Positions 42,106 to 52,233 of a stretch of DNA of 64,000 bases are shown piece by piece. The number at the start of each line of letters is the position of its first letter. The stretch's first letter is position 1. The position numbers and the translations under genes were made by a program. Source of the DNA: Oidiodendron maius Zn (taxonomy: Eukaryota > Ascomycota > Leotiomycetes > Myxotrichaceae); the NCBI GenBank assembly GCA_000827325.1, contig KN832886.1, forward strand, positions 156,925 to 220,924. Direction: 5' to 3'. The notes below the pieces were generated by a model that did not search any database, was not told where the DNA came from, and saw only the letters and a program-made list of their open reading frames with translations.

Positions 42106-43500
42106 TTAGAATGAGTGTGTTAGACGATTTTCTACTGCTTCCTTGCCAGCTTCAATCAATGACTGCCTTAGTTCTCCTATATCTTCCATTTCCATTACTG
42201 CGCCTATTTGATTCTTCAGCAGTCCTCCTAGGTGTTCGATCCTCAGCGCCTTAACTACTTTGTAATACTTCATTTCCGCAGCAGCAACATAGTCTGGATT
42301 GCCAGGAGAGCCAGGATACTTACCTGCATGTATGATGACATCTTTGGCATGTATGCTAATTGCCAACGTGCCTCCGAGTTCTTGGGGGTTGTTGGTTACT
42401 GCATTGAATTTTATTGCTGAAGATATTGCCAGAACCGCTTGGTCTTTTATCAGGTCGTTACTCATGGCTAATGGATCTCTCAAATCCGTTGCCAGAGCTG
42501 CAGCAATACAGAACGGTACGCTATACTGCGCAGCAACAAGAGAACTGGGCATTGGATCCAAGTGGGAACTCTGTAACACTCCAATTCCTGTATTAACGGT
42601 CACTTTGCCGATATCTGAAGCGCTCCAAGCACCACTAGTGTCTCTGAACGCGTTTATGGCGTATACAAATGTCTGGGCATAGGCATGGACTGGCGAGAGT
42701 TTGAGGATCATTGCAGCTGAGGTCCATGTCGTACCAAGATCCACAGTTAGAAGATCTGGTTTAGGAGTGGGAGAGAAAGCATTTAAAAATCCTTTCGGGT
42801 TTTCTAAAACATTCTTGGGTCCAATGATTCCGGCCTGCGCCATCAAAGCAGCTTCAGCACCAAGCTGTCCTGCTCGTGCTGGATGTAATTGTTTAGTCAT
42901 GGCTCCCGTATTGGCAAATGCCATAAGTCCAGCCGCACTTGAGGCAGCAATTCCAATTGCTGATGCCGTCGTCTCCTGATCACATCCCAGGAGGCGACAA
43001 CAGGCTCCGGCAGCGGCTAAACAGCCATTAAGCCCAGGATTGTGAAAACCTTGCATCGATTCTACTGCCGATGTACTGGCTGCTCCTATACGGGTTGCCA
43101 ACTCATACCCAACGGCCATTGCTGCGACGAAATCCTTACCACTACAGTGGTTAACTGATGCGAGTACAAGAAGGGCAGGAAATATGGTCGATGCTGGATG
43201 GGCATTCCTGATGACATGCTCGAATTCAAAATTTCCGGCAGCAATCCCGTCTAGCAAGATAGCGCCGGAGAGTGGTACCGATGTGCCAACGATCGAGGAG
43301 CAAGTGCCACTCTCGTAAAATCTTGATACGGCATTTAGGGCGCTTTGGAAAACTGGTTGCGTGCAGCCCGCGAGCATTGCTGCCATGGCATCAAGGATAT
43401 ATACGGGGAGAAGCTTCAAGAGTTTTGGTGGGATCTGGTCTTCTGGGAAATTGGCGGCGAACGCAGCTAATTTCATTGTAGAGTCTGTAGTCTCTTCCAT
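42106..43500 (-). CDS. MmgE/PrpD family protein, paralogue B (atypical active site)
   Basis: 464 residues from the ATG at 43500 (MEETTDSTMKLAAFAANFPE), no introns. It is collinear with the protein at 36096-37508 over its whole length: shared blocks include ILLDGIAAGNFEFEHVIRNA, VGYELATRIGAASTSAVES, GFHNPGLNGCLAAAG, NTGAMTKQLHPARAGQLGAE and LKLSPVHAYAQTFVYAINAF. As there, DFDD is replaced by NFEF and the later catalytic His by Gln. Lys and the first two His are kept. The two genes are in opposite orientation and flank the TcuA-like/CAD-like pair, as expected from an inverted duplication. A hetero-oligomer of A and B is possible. Function unknown. Confidence 0.87.
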   Translation of the reverse strand: MEETTDSTMKLAAFAANFPEDQIPPKLLKLLPVYILDAMAAMLAGCTQPVFQSALNAVSRFYESGTCSSIVGTSVPLSGAILLDGIAAGNFEFEHVIRNAHPASTIFPALLVLASVNHCSGKDFVAAMAVGYELATRIGAASTSAVESMQGFHNPGLNGCLAAAGACCRLLGCDQETTASAIGIAASSAAGLMAFANTGAMTKQLHPARAGQLGAEAALMAQAGIIGPKNVLENPKGFLNAFSPTPKPDLLTVDLGTTWTSAAMILKLSPVHAYAQTFVYAINAFRDTSGAWSASDIGKVTVNTGIGVLQSSHLDPMPSSLVAAQYSVPFCIAAALATDLRDPLAMSNDLIKDQAVLAISSAIKFNAVTNNPQELGGTLAISIHAKDVIIHAGKYPGSPGNPDYVAAAEMKYYKVVKALRIEHLGGLLKNQIGAVMEMEDIGELRQSLIEAGKEAVENRLTHSF

Positions 43501-44360
43501 TTGGCGCAAACTGGATATTTCCTGTTGATAGATGTTGTAATATTATGCTCTTGATCAAATCGTAATTACTCATTTGCTTATTCTTCGTCTCTGAGCATGT
43601 AATGGTCTGAGGCAATATTTAGCCAAACGAGGCACCACGACACGGTCGAGCTCAACATCATAACTCATTCCAAAGTATCGTAGGGTCACGGCCGATAACG
43701 GTGGGTAACACCGTTCGCCGTCAACGGCCCGGGACCTACACTTCCCGAAGATGGCGAGGGCGGAAGAAAGCAATTGTTGCGGGGCCGGAGCTTTACAGTA
43801 TTAGGTCCAGGATCCAAAAAGTCAAACTAATCCATCAGGCACGATTTGGCTCTGTAACTAACGTAGTGAATGCCTTTCCTAGAATGCTCACTGCAGCTAT
43901 TTCAATTTTGGCGACATAACAATCCCCATTGACGTATATCACAGTACAAAGCTATTTCAACCAATAGTTCAGCTGTACATCGCCTTTGGATATCCCGAAT
44001 CAGCACTAGTTAGCAATAAAGCATGATAAATGTATTGTACTAGTGACTCCTTCCATTTAGTATTCTTTAGGAGACTAAGGTTCACTAACCAAAAAGTGGC
44101 GGAGGTGAGATATTTAAAAATATACTCCGTACAAATACTGGAGGGATTATATTCCTCCCATGTTGCTATTTCTCTACGGATAGTTTGTCTTCTGAAGCAA
44201 GCCCCCTCTACATCACATACAGAAGTTATGCTATCTCGTCTGAGGCCGTCTGAGAGTTTTCGATTTGTCCAATCACGCCACGTTCAGACGCAGACAAGGT
44301 ATCCCGTCCCATCTCTTACGGGCCTCCGCAATCTTACTTACTCTCTGAGTTGAAGGATAT
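43501..44360. other. Promoter region of PrpD paralogue B and DUF3712 gene terminator
   Basis: About 860 nt. GC-rich between 43630 and 43760, AT-rich elsewhere. It contains the inverted CGG repeat at 43697-43715 but no gene. Confidence 0.4.
43697..43715. promoter_or_regulatory. Inverted repeat AACGGTG-N5-CACCGTT, candidate Zn2Cys6 site
   Basis: Seven-base arms with a GGTAA centre give CGG-N9-CCG about 200 nt upstream of paralogue B. A CGG-N3-CCG palindrome also occurs in the nearby divergent promoter, so spacing differs between the two. Confidence 0.5.
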
Positions 44361-45607
44361 CTATAATCCGGGATAGCTATCGGCGAGAATATCTTTAATA
44401 TTCAGATCCAAGCTGAGCTTCAGATTCGCCAATGCTTTCTCCTGTCTTCAAATTAGATCATATCATTTGCGTGCCGTTGCCCATGACGGACAACGTGCTG
44501 GTATTGAACTAACATAATACGGTATATGCTGGCTATTGAAAACAGCAGCCACTCCTGTGATGTGCATAGTGACAAAGCCACTTGCATTCTGACTCTTGAG
44601 AATGGCTGCTTCGTCCACGACAGCGGTCATTGGTAAGTTATTGTCACCTGGGCGCAGAGTAAAGTCCTTGAGCGTGGCATTTCCGACTATGCCAGATTGA
44701 GTGGTTGATAGCGAGAGGGTGATATTTCCCTGCGAAGATTGAGTACTTCATGCGTAATCATGGTGAGGGAAGAGACAGAGTGAACCTACCATTTCAACTG
44801 TCAATATTGAAGGATTTGGTATAAAAGCGTTGCATATAAGGTTTGGTTGTGCATTCCCCGCACTGATATTGAATCTTAAGTTTGTAATGTTAAACCCTTG
44901 GAGACCATTGAGGGCCTTGTAGGTCGTGGTAGAATTGTATTTGATCGTGATGACAGGTAACTTGCCTTCATCCAGCTTTGTTGACCCCGTCAGGGCAGAA
45001 GTTATGTTCTCTTGCAGCAAAACTTGGGTCGCGTAATTGGCAAGCTGGTCCTGATCTGTGATAGTAAGGATTTGACTAGCAATGGATATGTTTGAGGTAG
45101 GATGCCGAACGTGAATTGACGGGAAGTCGATATTAGTAAATGGTTGTGGCCCGAAGGTGCCATTTGTCACAAGCCAAAACCCCACGGTGAAGGGTTCCAA
45201 CGTTGGAGTATATATGCTGGGACTATTGATTCCAGCTGTTTCTGTTATGGTGATAGTATCGGTGGTTGGATTGAGAAACTGGAGATCATAAAGCATGAGC
45301 GATGAGTCGTTGACGCCGGCTTGTGCGATTTTGGGCATGGCGACGTAAACCCTGATATACTATCACCTGGGTGACTCTATGACTCAAGGACCTGGAACAG
45401 AACTTACAGACATAACGCAATGATAAGGACGGCAGCGCAGAATATGATTAAGTGCAACCACCAGAATCTGCGGAAGTGCCTATTTGCCCTATCTCGAAAG
45501 CTAGTAGGCTGGGCGACAGGTATAACTCTTTGCTCACCGCTACTCTGAATCTCCTCCGCGAAGCTATTGGCCTTATCAATTTCATTTTCACTCAATTCTC
45601 TGATCAT
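44361..45607 (-). CDS. DUF3712 family single-pass membrane protein
   Basis: 352 residues from the ATG at 45607. Exons: 45408-45607, 44790-45351, 44514-44729 and 44361-44441 (introns 56, 60 and 72 nt, all GT-AG). A basic cytosolic N-tail (RDRANRHFRRFWWLHL) precedes one membrane helix (IIFCAAVLIIALCLVYVAM). The rest is an extracytosolic beta-rich region with the DUF3712 (LEA/immunoglobulin-like) pattern: DLQFLNPTTDTITIT, PSIHVRHPTSNISIASQIL and, after splicing, GNATLKDFTLRPGDNNLPM and NSQHIPYYEKALANLKLSL. Many N-glycosylation sites occur. These proteins are common in fungi, possibly vacuolar or cell surface; no enzymatic role is known. Confidence 0.85.
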
Positions 45608-46286
45608 TATGATAACGTATAGTGTCTGAACAACAAGCGATGCAAGATGAGCTCTTCGTTTGAATGTAGCTTGGAGATGACTGGTCTTGTAGGGTGGCGC
45701 ACAATTCCCAGGAAGAAAACCTGTGGACGTCCGAGCTAAACATAGATATGCCAAAAAAAATTCTAGTCACGAAGATGGTGTGATCTGGTGACTGGATCAA
45801 CCGTTCAACGGATAGTCATCCATGTGGTCCTGTGTTGGAGTAACGGAAGGAAACGGGACGTGGATAGCTTGGGTATCCTTCGACTAGCCATCAGAGCTGC
45901 GAGAGAATGCAGTCAAGTCAAATAACGCGCGTACCTAGTCGGCCAGCGGATTTTAAAATCAAGCTTTCAAACAATCCGACTGGAAAAGGCTCCATGCATG
46001 CTGAAATAGGCTTAGCCGATAAATTTCTAAATCGTATACATGCAAATCATACGGTAGACTTTGTGAGGGCCATACCTGCTTGGGACAGATGTAATAGTTC
46101 GTTTCATTAACCCTACTCTAGACTTTCTTTAATTAATTTTGGATTGCCGTGTAAAATTATTTCTTGAGCTATAACGCTATCATCAAGCGATGTCTATGTT
46201 TGTCCCAGCTTTAACTCGAACCATATGGACTCGTCTTTGGTTATCTTAAAAGCGGCTTACATTGCTCTCATATTGTGGAGGATCAC

Positions 46287-46570
46287 TCAGGGTAAGTAAT
46301 CCTGGGATGACAAGACTTGACAGGCGTAACACGGTGTTTGTTCAAAGTGCTGGGCTGCTGTTGATATCTCACCACTCAAGACCTTCTTGAAATCGCTCAA
46401 CACCCTAGCAACAGTTTCAAATGAAGATCGCGTAATACTACAGTTATACTGCGAAGTGGACAAGATCTGTCTTTGCAATAAATCCATTGTTTCTACACCA
46501 ATATCCTTGGCCACCTCAAAATCTACCCTAGCATTTGCTACCGCTGTTGTTCTCGGTATGACCGGATTAT
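46287..46570 (-). pseudogene. Possible fragment of a helical protein
   Basis: The minus-strand frame reads NARVDFEVAKDIGVETMDLL and TRSSFETVARVLSDFKKVLS, which look like real protein, but there is no start codon with good context, no neighbouring exon and no recognised family. It might be a leftover of a longer gene or a chance frame. Confidence 0.25.
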
Positions 46571-46639
46571 GAGATGAATTCTACAACGAGAAATTGCCCC
46601 GACTCTTTCATTGAAAAGCAACAACATAACACCTATAAT

Positions 46640-48420
46640 CTAGGCCTGATAGCGGAAATTTTCGTTCTCGCAATCCGTCATATCAAGGAACCCTGTCAGA
46701 GCTGCTGCATCTTGATCCACCAATCGCATATCATCCCTTTTCTTGTTCAGAGAGTAAATATAGACGCGATACGACACAAGAAGACTAAATGTCAGCAACA
46801 TCATTGATATGATGGTAATAAAAGCGGTTGGGTAGTGACGCCCCTTCTCTTGAGTCTTGACTAGTAGAGGCGCAACTCCGTTGGACGTGGAATAGGATGC
46901 CCATACGAGGCCCGTAGTGACGGTCTTCTTAGTATGCCCGGCTGTATTTGCGGCTACGAGCGATAGTATCATAAGATAGGTTGCTGAGAAGATGGTGAGG
47001 ATGAAAAACCCCCATAGCGGCACGGCTTTGTGCTGCCAATCGGACTTCCAAATCATAACGGAGCCAGCTATGACGGGAAGACAGCAGAACATAGCACAAT
47101 AGCACCGTGTGTCCCGCCAGATTACAGATATGAATCCTGCTCCAATGGTAAAAACAAAAACAAACACCCCTGCTACACCAAGCAGTATGGTTGATTTGAA
47201 AGAGGAATACTGCGTCTGGTCAACTTCTGTTCTTTTAGAGCAGAGAGATGCGATAAACAGAAGGTAAACATACACCAAAAGACTGCACGATAACGGAGCC
47301 GAATCCTGATGCAGCGCCATTTCCAATGGTGCACGCGAAAACCATGACGACGTAAAAGTAGGTCTTGGGATCTGTAAACACTTCCTTGATTTGGTCTTTC
47401 TTGATTGTTTTGTTCTCTATTCCTATCTGTTCCAGCCTCATTCTCTCTACCGCGACCACTTTCACGTCACTCGGTAGGAAAGCTGCTGTAAGAGGACTAT
47501 CGGGTAGGACTAACCAGAGAAGAGCTCCCCATACTGAGCTGAAAGCTCCGATAACCAGAAACTGATACTTCCAAGGAGCGAGCCTTCCGTGAACATGGCC
47601 GATGGCATAGAGCAGCAACGAACCAAAGAAAACTCCAATGCCCGCAGCAGAGAACCAGATTGCAAATCGAAGCGGTTGTTCGCGACGCTTATACCACATT
47701 GCGGTGATCAGAGAGAATGCAGGCGCGATACCCGCCTCAGTAAATCCAAGGAAGAAGCGCTGTACCAATAGGCCTTGGTAGGAGTGTACAGCAATAGTAC
47801 ACACAGTGACACCACCCCACAAAAACATCTATAAACGATTAGTCAAAAACCCTGGTGTGAGTGAACAATACAGAAGCTACGAACAATGACGGAGACGTAT
47901 TTGCCAAGGGGCAATCGCTGACAAAGGTATGCACCCGGCAGCACTGTTATTCTAGTTAACTTCGTCTGAGAGCTGAGGATGCTGGGGCCAACTCACTACC
48001 GAGTAAATAACCCCAGTAAAATATCATGGTGTAGTATGAATATCTCTGGAGATCCACCACGGCTTCACCATCAATCACGGAACTATGCTGAAAATATCAG
48101 AAGCTGTGATGAAAAGTAATAGCAGTAATGACGTACATCTTGACAAGATCAAGGTCTTCAATAATGCCAAAGAGCGCCGCTCCTGTCAGGCAAGCCTTGT
48201 CTAAGTACTGGACAGCAAAAGATAGAAACATGACCGGCATAAAGACCAAGTCGATGCGGCGGAGACATGCTCTATCTTGCTGGGGTGTAATACTCTGGCG
48301 GACATAGTTATCTACCAACTTCATGGCGACGTCGTGGGAACCAATTGGCTGCTCCTGGTTGTCGGTGCCCTCTATGTGCATCGCCTGAGCAACTTCCTGA
48401 GATTCTATCTTCATAGCCAT
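46640..48420 (-). CDS. MFS transporter, Dal5-type anion:cation symporter family
   Basis: Plasma-membrane importer for small carboxylates or ureido compounds (allantoate, nicotinate and pantothenate permease family), about twelve helices. It starts at the ATG at 48420 and is split by several introns; exon 1 ends near 48137 and joins SVIDGEAVVDLQRYSYYTMI with the downstream segment. Family landmarks: RRIDLVFMPVMFLSFAVQYL and DKACLTGAALFG in helix 1, GFTEAGIAPAFSLITAMWYK with REQPLRFAIWFSAAGIG (helices 4-5), and LPDSPLTAAFLPSDVKVVAV before the central loop. The terminus is CENENFRYQA. Located beside PrpD, TcuA-like and PrpF genes, it is the likely uptake system for their substrate (inference). 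Confidence 0.88.
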
Positions 48421-49181
48421 TTGTGGTTTTCGTGTGAAGTTATGGGGGTAGCAAATTTGACCGAAGAAAGATAGTCTACTAGGCTCTTCCTATATTAATT
48501 TTTCGGACATGGAGTCTGACATACTTATATGTCGGACCGCAAGCGGACCGGTGAGCACCTATCCCTAGTTTTCCCCGCATTGTGGGGTTACGGTCTCACC
48601 TCCACCCCGGAGTTGGAAACGGCCCAACGAGGTTGGCAATGCAGCCATGATATAGATCACTTGCCAATGGTGCGCTCAGGCTACGATTGGGGCACAATGC
48701 TTCCTCGGCTTGAGCCTTAACCAGTCACGTTCTGGATATAGTCGGTTTAAGACTTGTATGCCAGGTCTCGACAGAACAACTCGATCTATATCTGCAGCTT
48801 TCAGCGAGGTAGTTCTCCTAATATTGACCTGAGGAGGCGCTCTGGCAGGACACAAATGCGATAGACAACACAGAAGGGCAGGCCACGGTCGGCATTCATA
48901 CAGCCAAGGCCAAGTCCTTGAGAACCCGAGTGACTCTAACGATAACCTGACCATGAATACACAACTTGGGTATACGCGGAGTCAGGGAACTGCTTCCGAT
49001 CTACAATAGACGTGAGACGGCGCATTATCGGCGGTAAGCAAGTAGCGCATACGCAACCAGACACATCCTTCTCTAGATTATCACAGACACAGATGACTAG
49101 GGTGAGGGCGAACGTGTATAATATCTTCAGTGCGCAAGTTTCAGGTGTAAATGGCAGCTTCAAACGACTTTTCTCGCGACC
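48421..49181. other. Intergenic region between MFS and PrpF fragment
   Basis: About 760 nt, shared upstream region of the MFS gene and the truncated PrpF gene. Nothing else supported. Confidence 0.4.
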
Positions 49182-49448
49182 ATGGTTTCTCCCGGCCAGT
49201 ACGGGATCCCTTGTGCCTACTTACAGGGCGGCACCTCAAAGGCCCTGCTCTTCCAGGAGAAGGACATCCCATCTCCCGGTCCTCTACGAGATGCCGTCTT
49301 GACAAGCATAATGGAGAGTTTCGATGCTCATAGTAGTGACGGCATAATAGACGGCACAATCCACACCTCCAAGCCGCAGTATTCCATCCCTCCGCACATG
49401 AGACGTATTTGTGCCACCCAGACGATGAAGAATAGACAGTCAAGCTAA
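49182..49448 (+). pseudogene. PrpF-type isomerase, truncated to its N terminus
   Basis: From ATG 49182 the frame reads QYGIPCAYLQGGTSKALLFQ and EKDIPSPGPLRDAVLTSIME, the start of PrpF/4-oxalomesaconate-tautomerase-like isomerases (expected motif PCxYMRGGTSK). A damaged version of the next IDGxGG-TSK motif is visible (DGIIDGTIHTSK), then the similarity ends and the frame closes after 88 codons; the family is about 390 residues. The remaining domain is not found in any frame up to 50157. PrpF relatives isomerise 2-methylaconitate or interconvert cis- and trans-aconitate, which fits its position beside PrpD and TcuA-like genes. It is probably non-functional here. Confidence 0.75.
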
Positions 49449-50157
49449 TGCAGAAGGCCTCGGAGAAATATGGTGCACAGCTCTGGGTTATAGGAGATTC
49501 CGTGTATGCGAGGCCTCTTCGGAGATGACTTGATCATGCTTCATGGTCGAGCATTAGTTGCAGGTCATGTTTAGGACTTTCACATATTTTTCAGTGCAAC
49601 GGCCACATTCTGTATCTTGTCCAGAAATTCGGTTGATCCAGTTTATGCCTGAGTGCAAGTATCTTACAGTTATAGAAACAGATTAACAGGAATGATGCAC
49701 TATGTCTATTATAAGCAGTGAGTGACTAATACTGAAGTTCTCCTTCGTTGTATTAGCCAACCTCAGCCCTAAACGTCTTAGTATATGTGTGTGCAATTAT
49801 CTCTAAAGGAGTCAAATGAGTGATACAAGAGTATGAAAATTTGTGCATTTGCGCTGGAAATTGTTTGTGCCTATCTAATGATGAATCTTGATGTTGGAAC
49901 AATGGATGAGGGTCGATTTCTTGAATTATTTACAAAATGAAAATATAATCCGAGCGAGTGTGCCATAATTGACTTCGTGATGCTTTAGCTTGCTAGACAC
50001 CTTATTGGAACAAGTGCCTTAGATGCAGCGACAGTCCCAGTTCTAGGGAATACAATGCCATCAAACAAACGTAAATAAGCCAATCTACCATCTACTATGT
50101 CGGTTAGCCATGTTCTGATTGGAAAAAGGGACCAAATGCTGACGTATCAATCAATCT
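49449..50157. other. Intergenic region after the PrpF fragment
   Basis: About 700 nt, AT-rich. I looked here for the missing part of the PrpF gene and found none. Confidence 0.4.
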
Positions 50158-51266
50158 CTAGCGAGCATGCTTCGGTAACCGAAAACCCAAGTATGGGAGG
50201 TATTTTGCTGGGTGCCAATATGTGAATAGTGCAACGACAGGGAAAATTGGTAGAGCGTCAAAAATATAGACACTAGAAAGTATATCAGTAGTACGCTCAA
50301 TTATCAATTTGCCCTCGAGTTTTACATACCACCACTCATGTGTCTCAGTGTATCCAGCTCTCCCCAGCGCAAAGTCAATCATACGATACACAGATCGGAC
50401 CTAGGCGTCAAGTTAGTGACGACTGTGCAAATTCTTGTCGGATGAAATCACCAAAATCATCAAACTAGCGAAATTCACACATCGCAATAATGCCACCCAG
50501 TTTCTCTTCAGTTTCCTATCGACACCATCAAAGGTGGAGTATTTCTCATCTAATGACCCTCTGATTCGTTCTTGAAACTCAGCTTCGAATCTTTTGGAGG
50601 TGAAATTGAAACGAATTGCGACGACACTGAAAAGTCCAAAGCTGATCATCTGAACTGCCACTCCAATAAGAGCAATAGCCTTGCCCTTGTTGAGTTTAGA
50701 CGCCGCATCTTCGTCTCCCGGTTGGACGCTCGTGATGATGATAGCGCCAATTAGTTGCAGAAACAGAGCAACTACGTAGATAGTTCAGGACACGGTGGAT
50801 AGAGATCATGAACAGATACACTTACTGATATCACAAATGACAAAAATTGGAGTAACAAAGCGAGGGGGCACCCAGAGGAGCGCTATGGTCCTGGCCTGTC
50901 TAGGCACGACATGGAACACAATCCTCCCAAAGGCAACGTATAAAACAGCGGCCATCAGTACCGGAGCTAGAACAATCAAACAGAACTGAACGACATAGAT
51001 CTTCTTGTTGTCGACATGCTGAGCTGAGATGGATCGGACAATATAGCCACCAGATTCCACTTTCTGTTCTTAGCATCTGCAAACGTAGAGATTAAGAGGG
51101 ACTTACTCCCTGCCGCCAAAACCATCACCACCCATACCCAGGCCCTATATTTAATCCATTGAAAGAATGTGACGGCGAAGGCAATGGAATAGAGGCTGGC
51201 CCAGATAATGGCGGCTGGCAAGCTTGGCGCAAAGTTGTAATGTGACTGCGAGAGGTTAGTCGCCAT
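50158..51266 (-). CDS. RTA1-family membrane protein
   Basis: Seven-helix lipid-translocating or stress-response protein of the RTA1/RSB1 family. It starts at the ATG at 51266 (MATNLSQSHYNFAPSLPAAI), first exon to 51107. Further exons give ESGGYIVRSISAQHVDNKKI, YVVQFCLIVLAPVLMAAVLY, LFLQLIGAIIITSVQPGDED, RSVYRMIDFALGRAGY and the end FDALPIFPVVALFTYWHPAK. About five exons in total. The conserved RxxYRxxE-like position reads RSVYRMIDFALG. Homologues give resistance to toxic lipids or azoles. It may serve efflux or membrane adaptation for the neighbouring cluster; this is inferred. Confidence 0.85.
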
Positions 51267-52233
51267 GGCGTCTGATTGATGCTCGCGTAAAGTAGAAAAT
51301 GCTGAGCATATAGTGCTTGACAGTAGAAATCGAATGATCTTTGCTTTGAGTTAGTTGTTATTATGCAAAAAATGGATCAGCGGAAGATTTGCTCTGAAAA
51401 AAGAACCGTATAAGAAATAAGTGATCAATAAAGACTGCTCTCGAGCTAACGGCACTTACTTTGGATGGCTATATATTACTATTCTCGGAGTTAGGGGATC
51501 ACTGACCGATGGGCGGCATTGTCAATGCCGTATAGCAGACGAAGTGCATTCTCAAAACAGGTTTAGTCCTCAGGCCATGTATCTGTGCGGACTGCCATGA
51601 ACTCAGATGCGGCAGGGGGCCGAAACCGCGTTACCAGGATCGATAAAAAGTGGTAGCAAAGCACAGCAGGAGCTCAGTGATCGTGTTGGCTTAGAACCTT
51701 TTTCAGGACACCGGGCTAGCTGTTTGTGATTACCAGCCAGCCCATGTAGGTGACGCGTTCATCAGGATTTTTTGTCTCTTATACGCAGACTAGCGTTTAT
51801 CGCATACTTAAATGTTTGTGGTTTCACTAATTTCTTTTCTGTGGAACCTAGAAGTACAGAAATGGAAATGAGAGACAGAGTAGTCACTGTACAAAATAGT
51901 AAAGAGAATTCTTCAGACCACAACCGTTCCTAGGTTACCCATCCTTGGCTGGTTTGCATGTCATAACGGCCAATGTGATTAGTGTAGACGTTTTGCATAC
52001 CGAGATGGGCTTAGTGTCAAAACGTGGAATGGATGGGATGAAATGTCTCTCGGTAACTCCATGGTCGGGCCGCATAACATCCGACTATTCCAGTAATCCA
52101 GAACCCCTCAACCACTGCCATCGCCGTCGAATACCAATTCTAGCCCGTGACCCATCACAAATAGCAAGACCGGTTGTATTTTTATTGCTGTGTTACCAGT
52201 TTTAAAGGCACTCTCGACTGAAAGCTGTATGTG
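51267..52233. other. Divergent promoter region of RTA1 and Zn2Cys6 genes
   Basis: About 970 nt without coding support. It may be a common control region for the two divergent genes. Confidence 0.4.

Noticed and set aside
36096-43500. Alkylcitrate/maleidride or hexylitaconate biosynthetic cluster
   Set aside because: PrpD-like proteins occur in those clusters, but no citrate synthase, PKS or FAS gene is present in the window.
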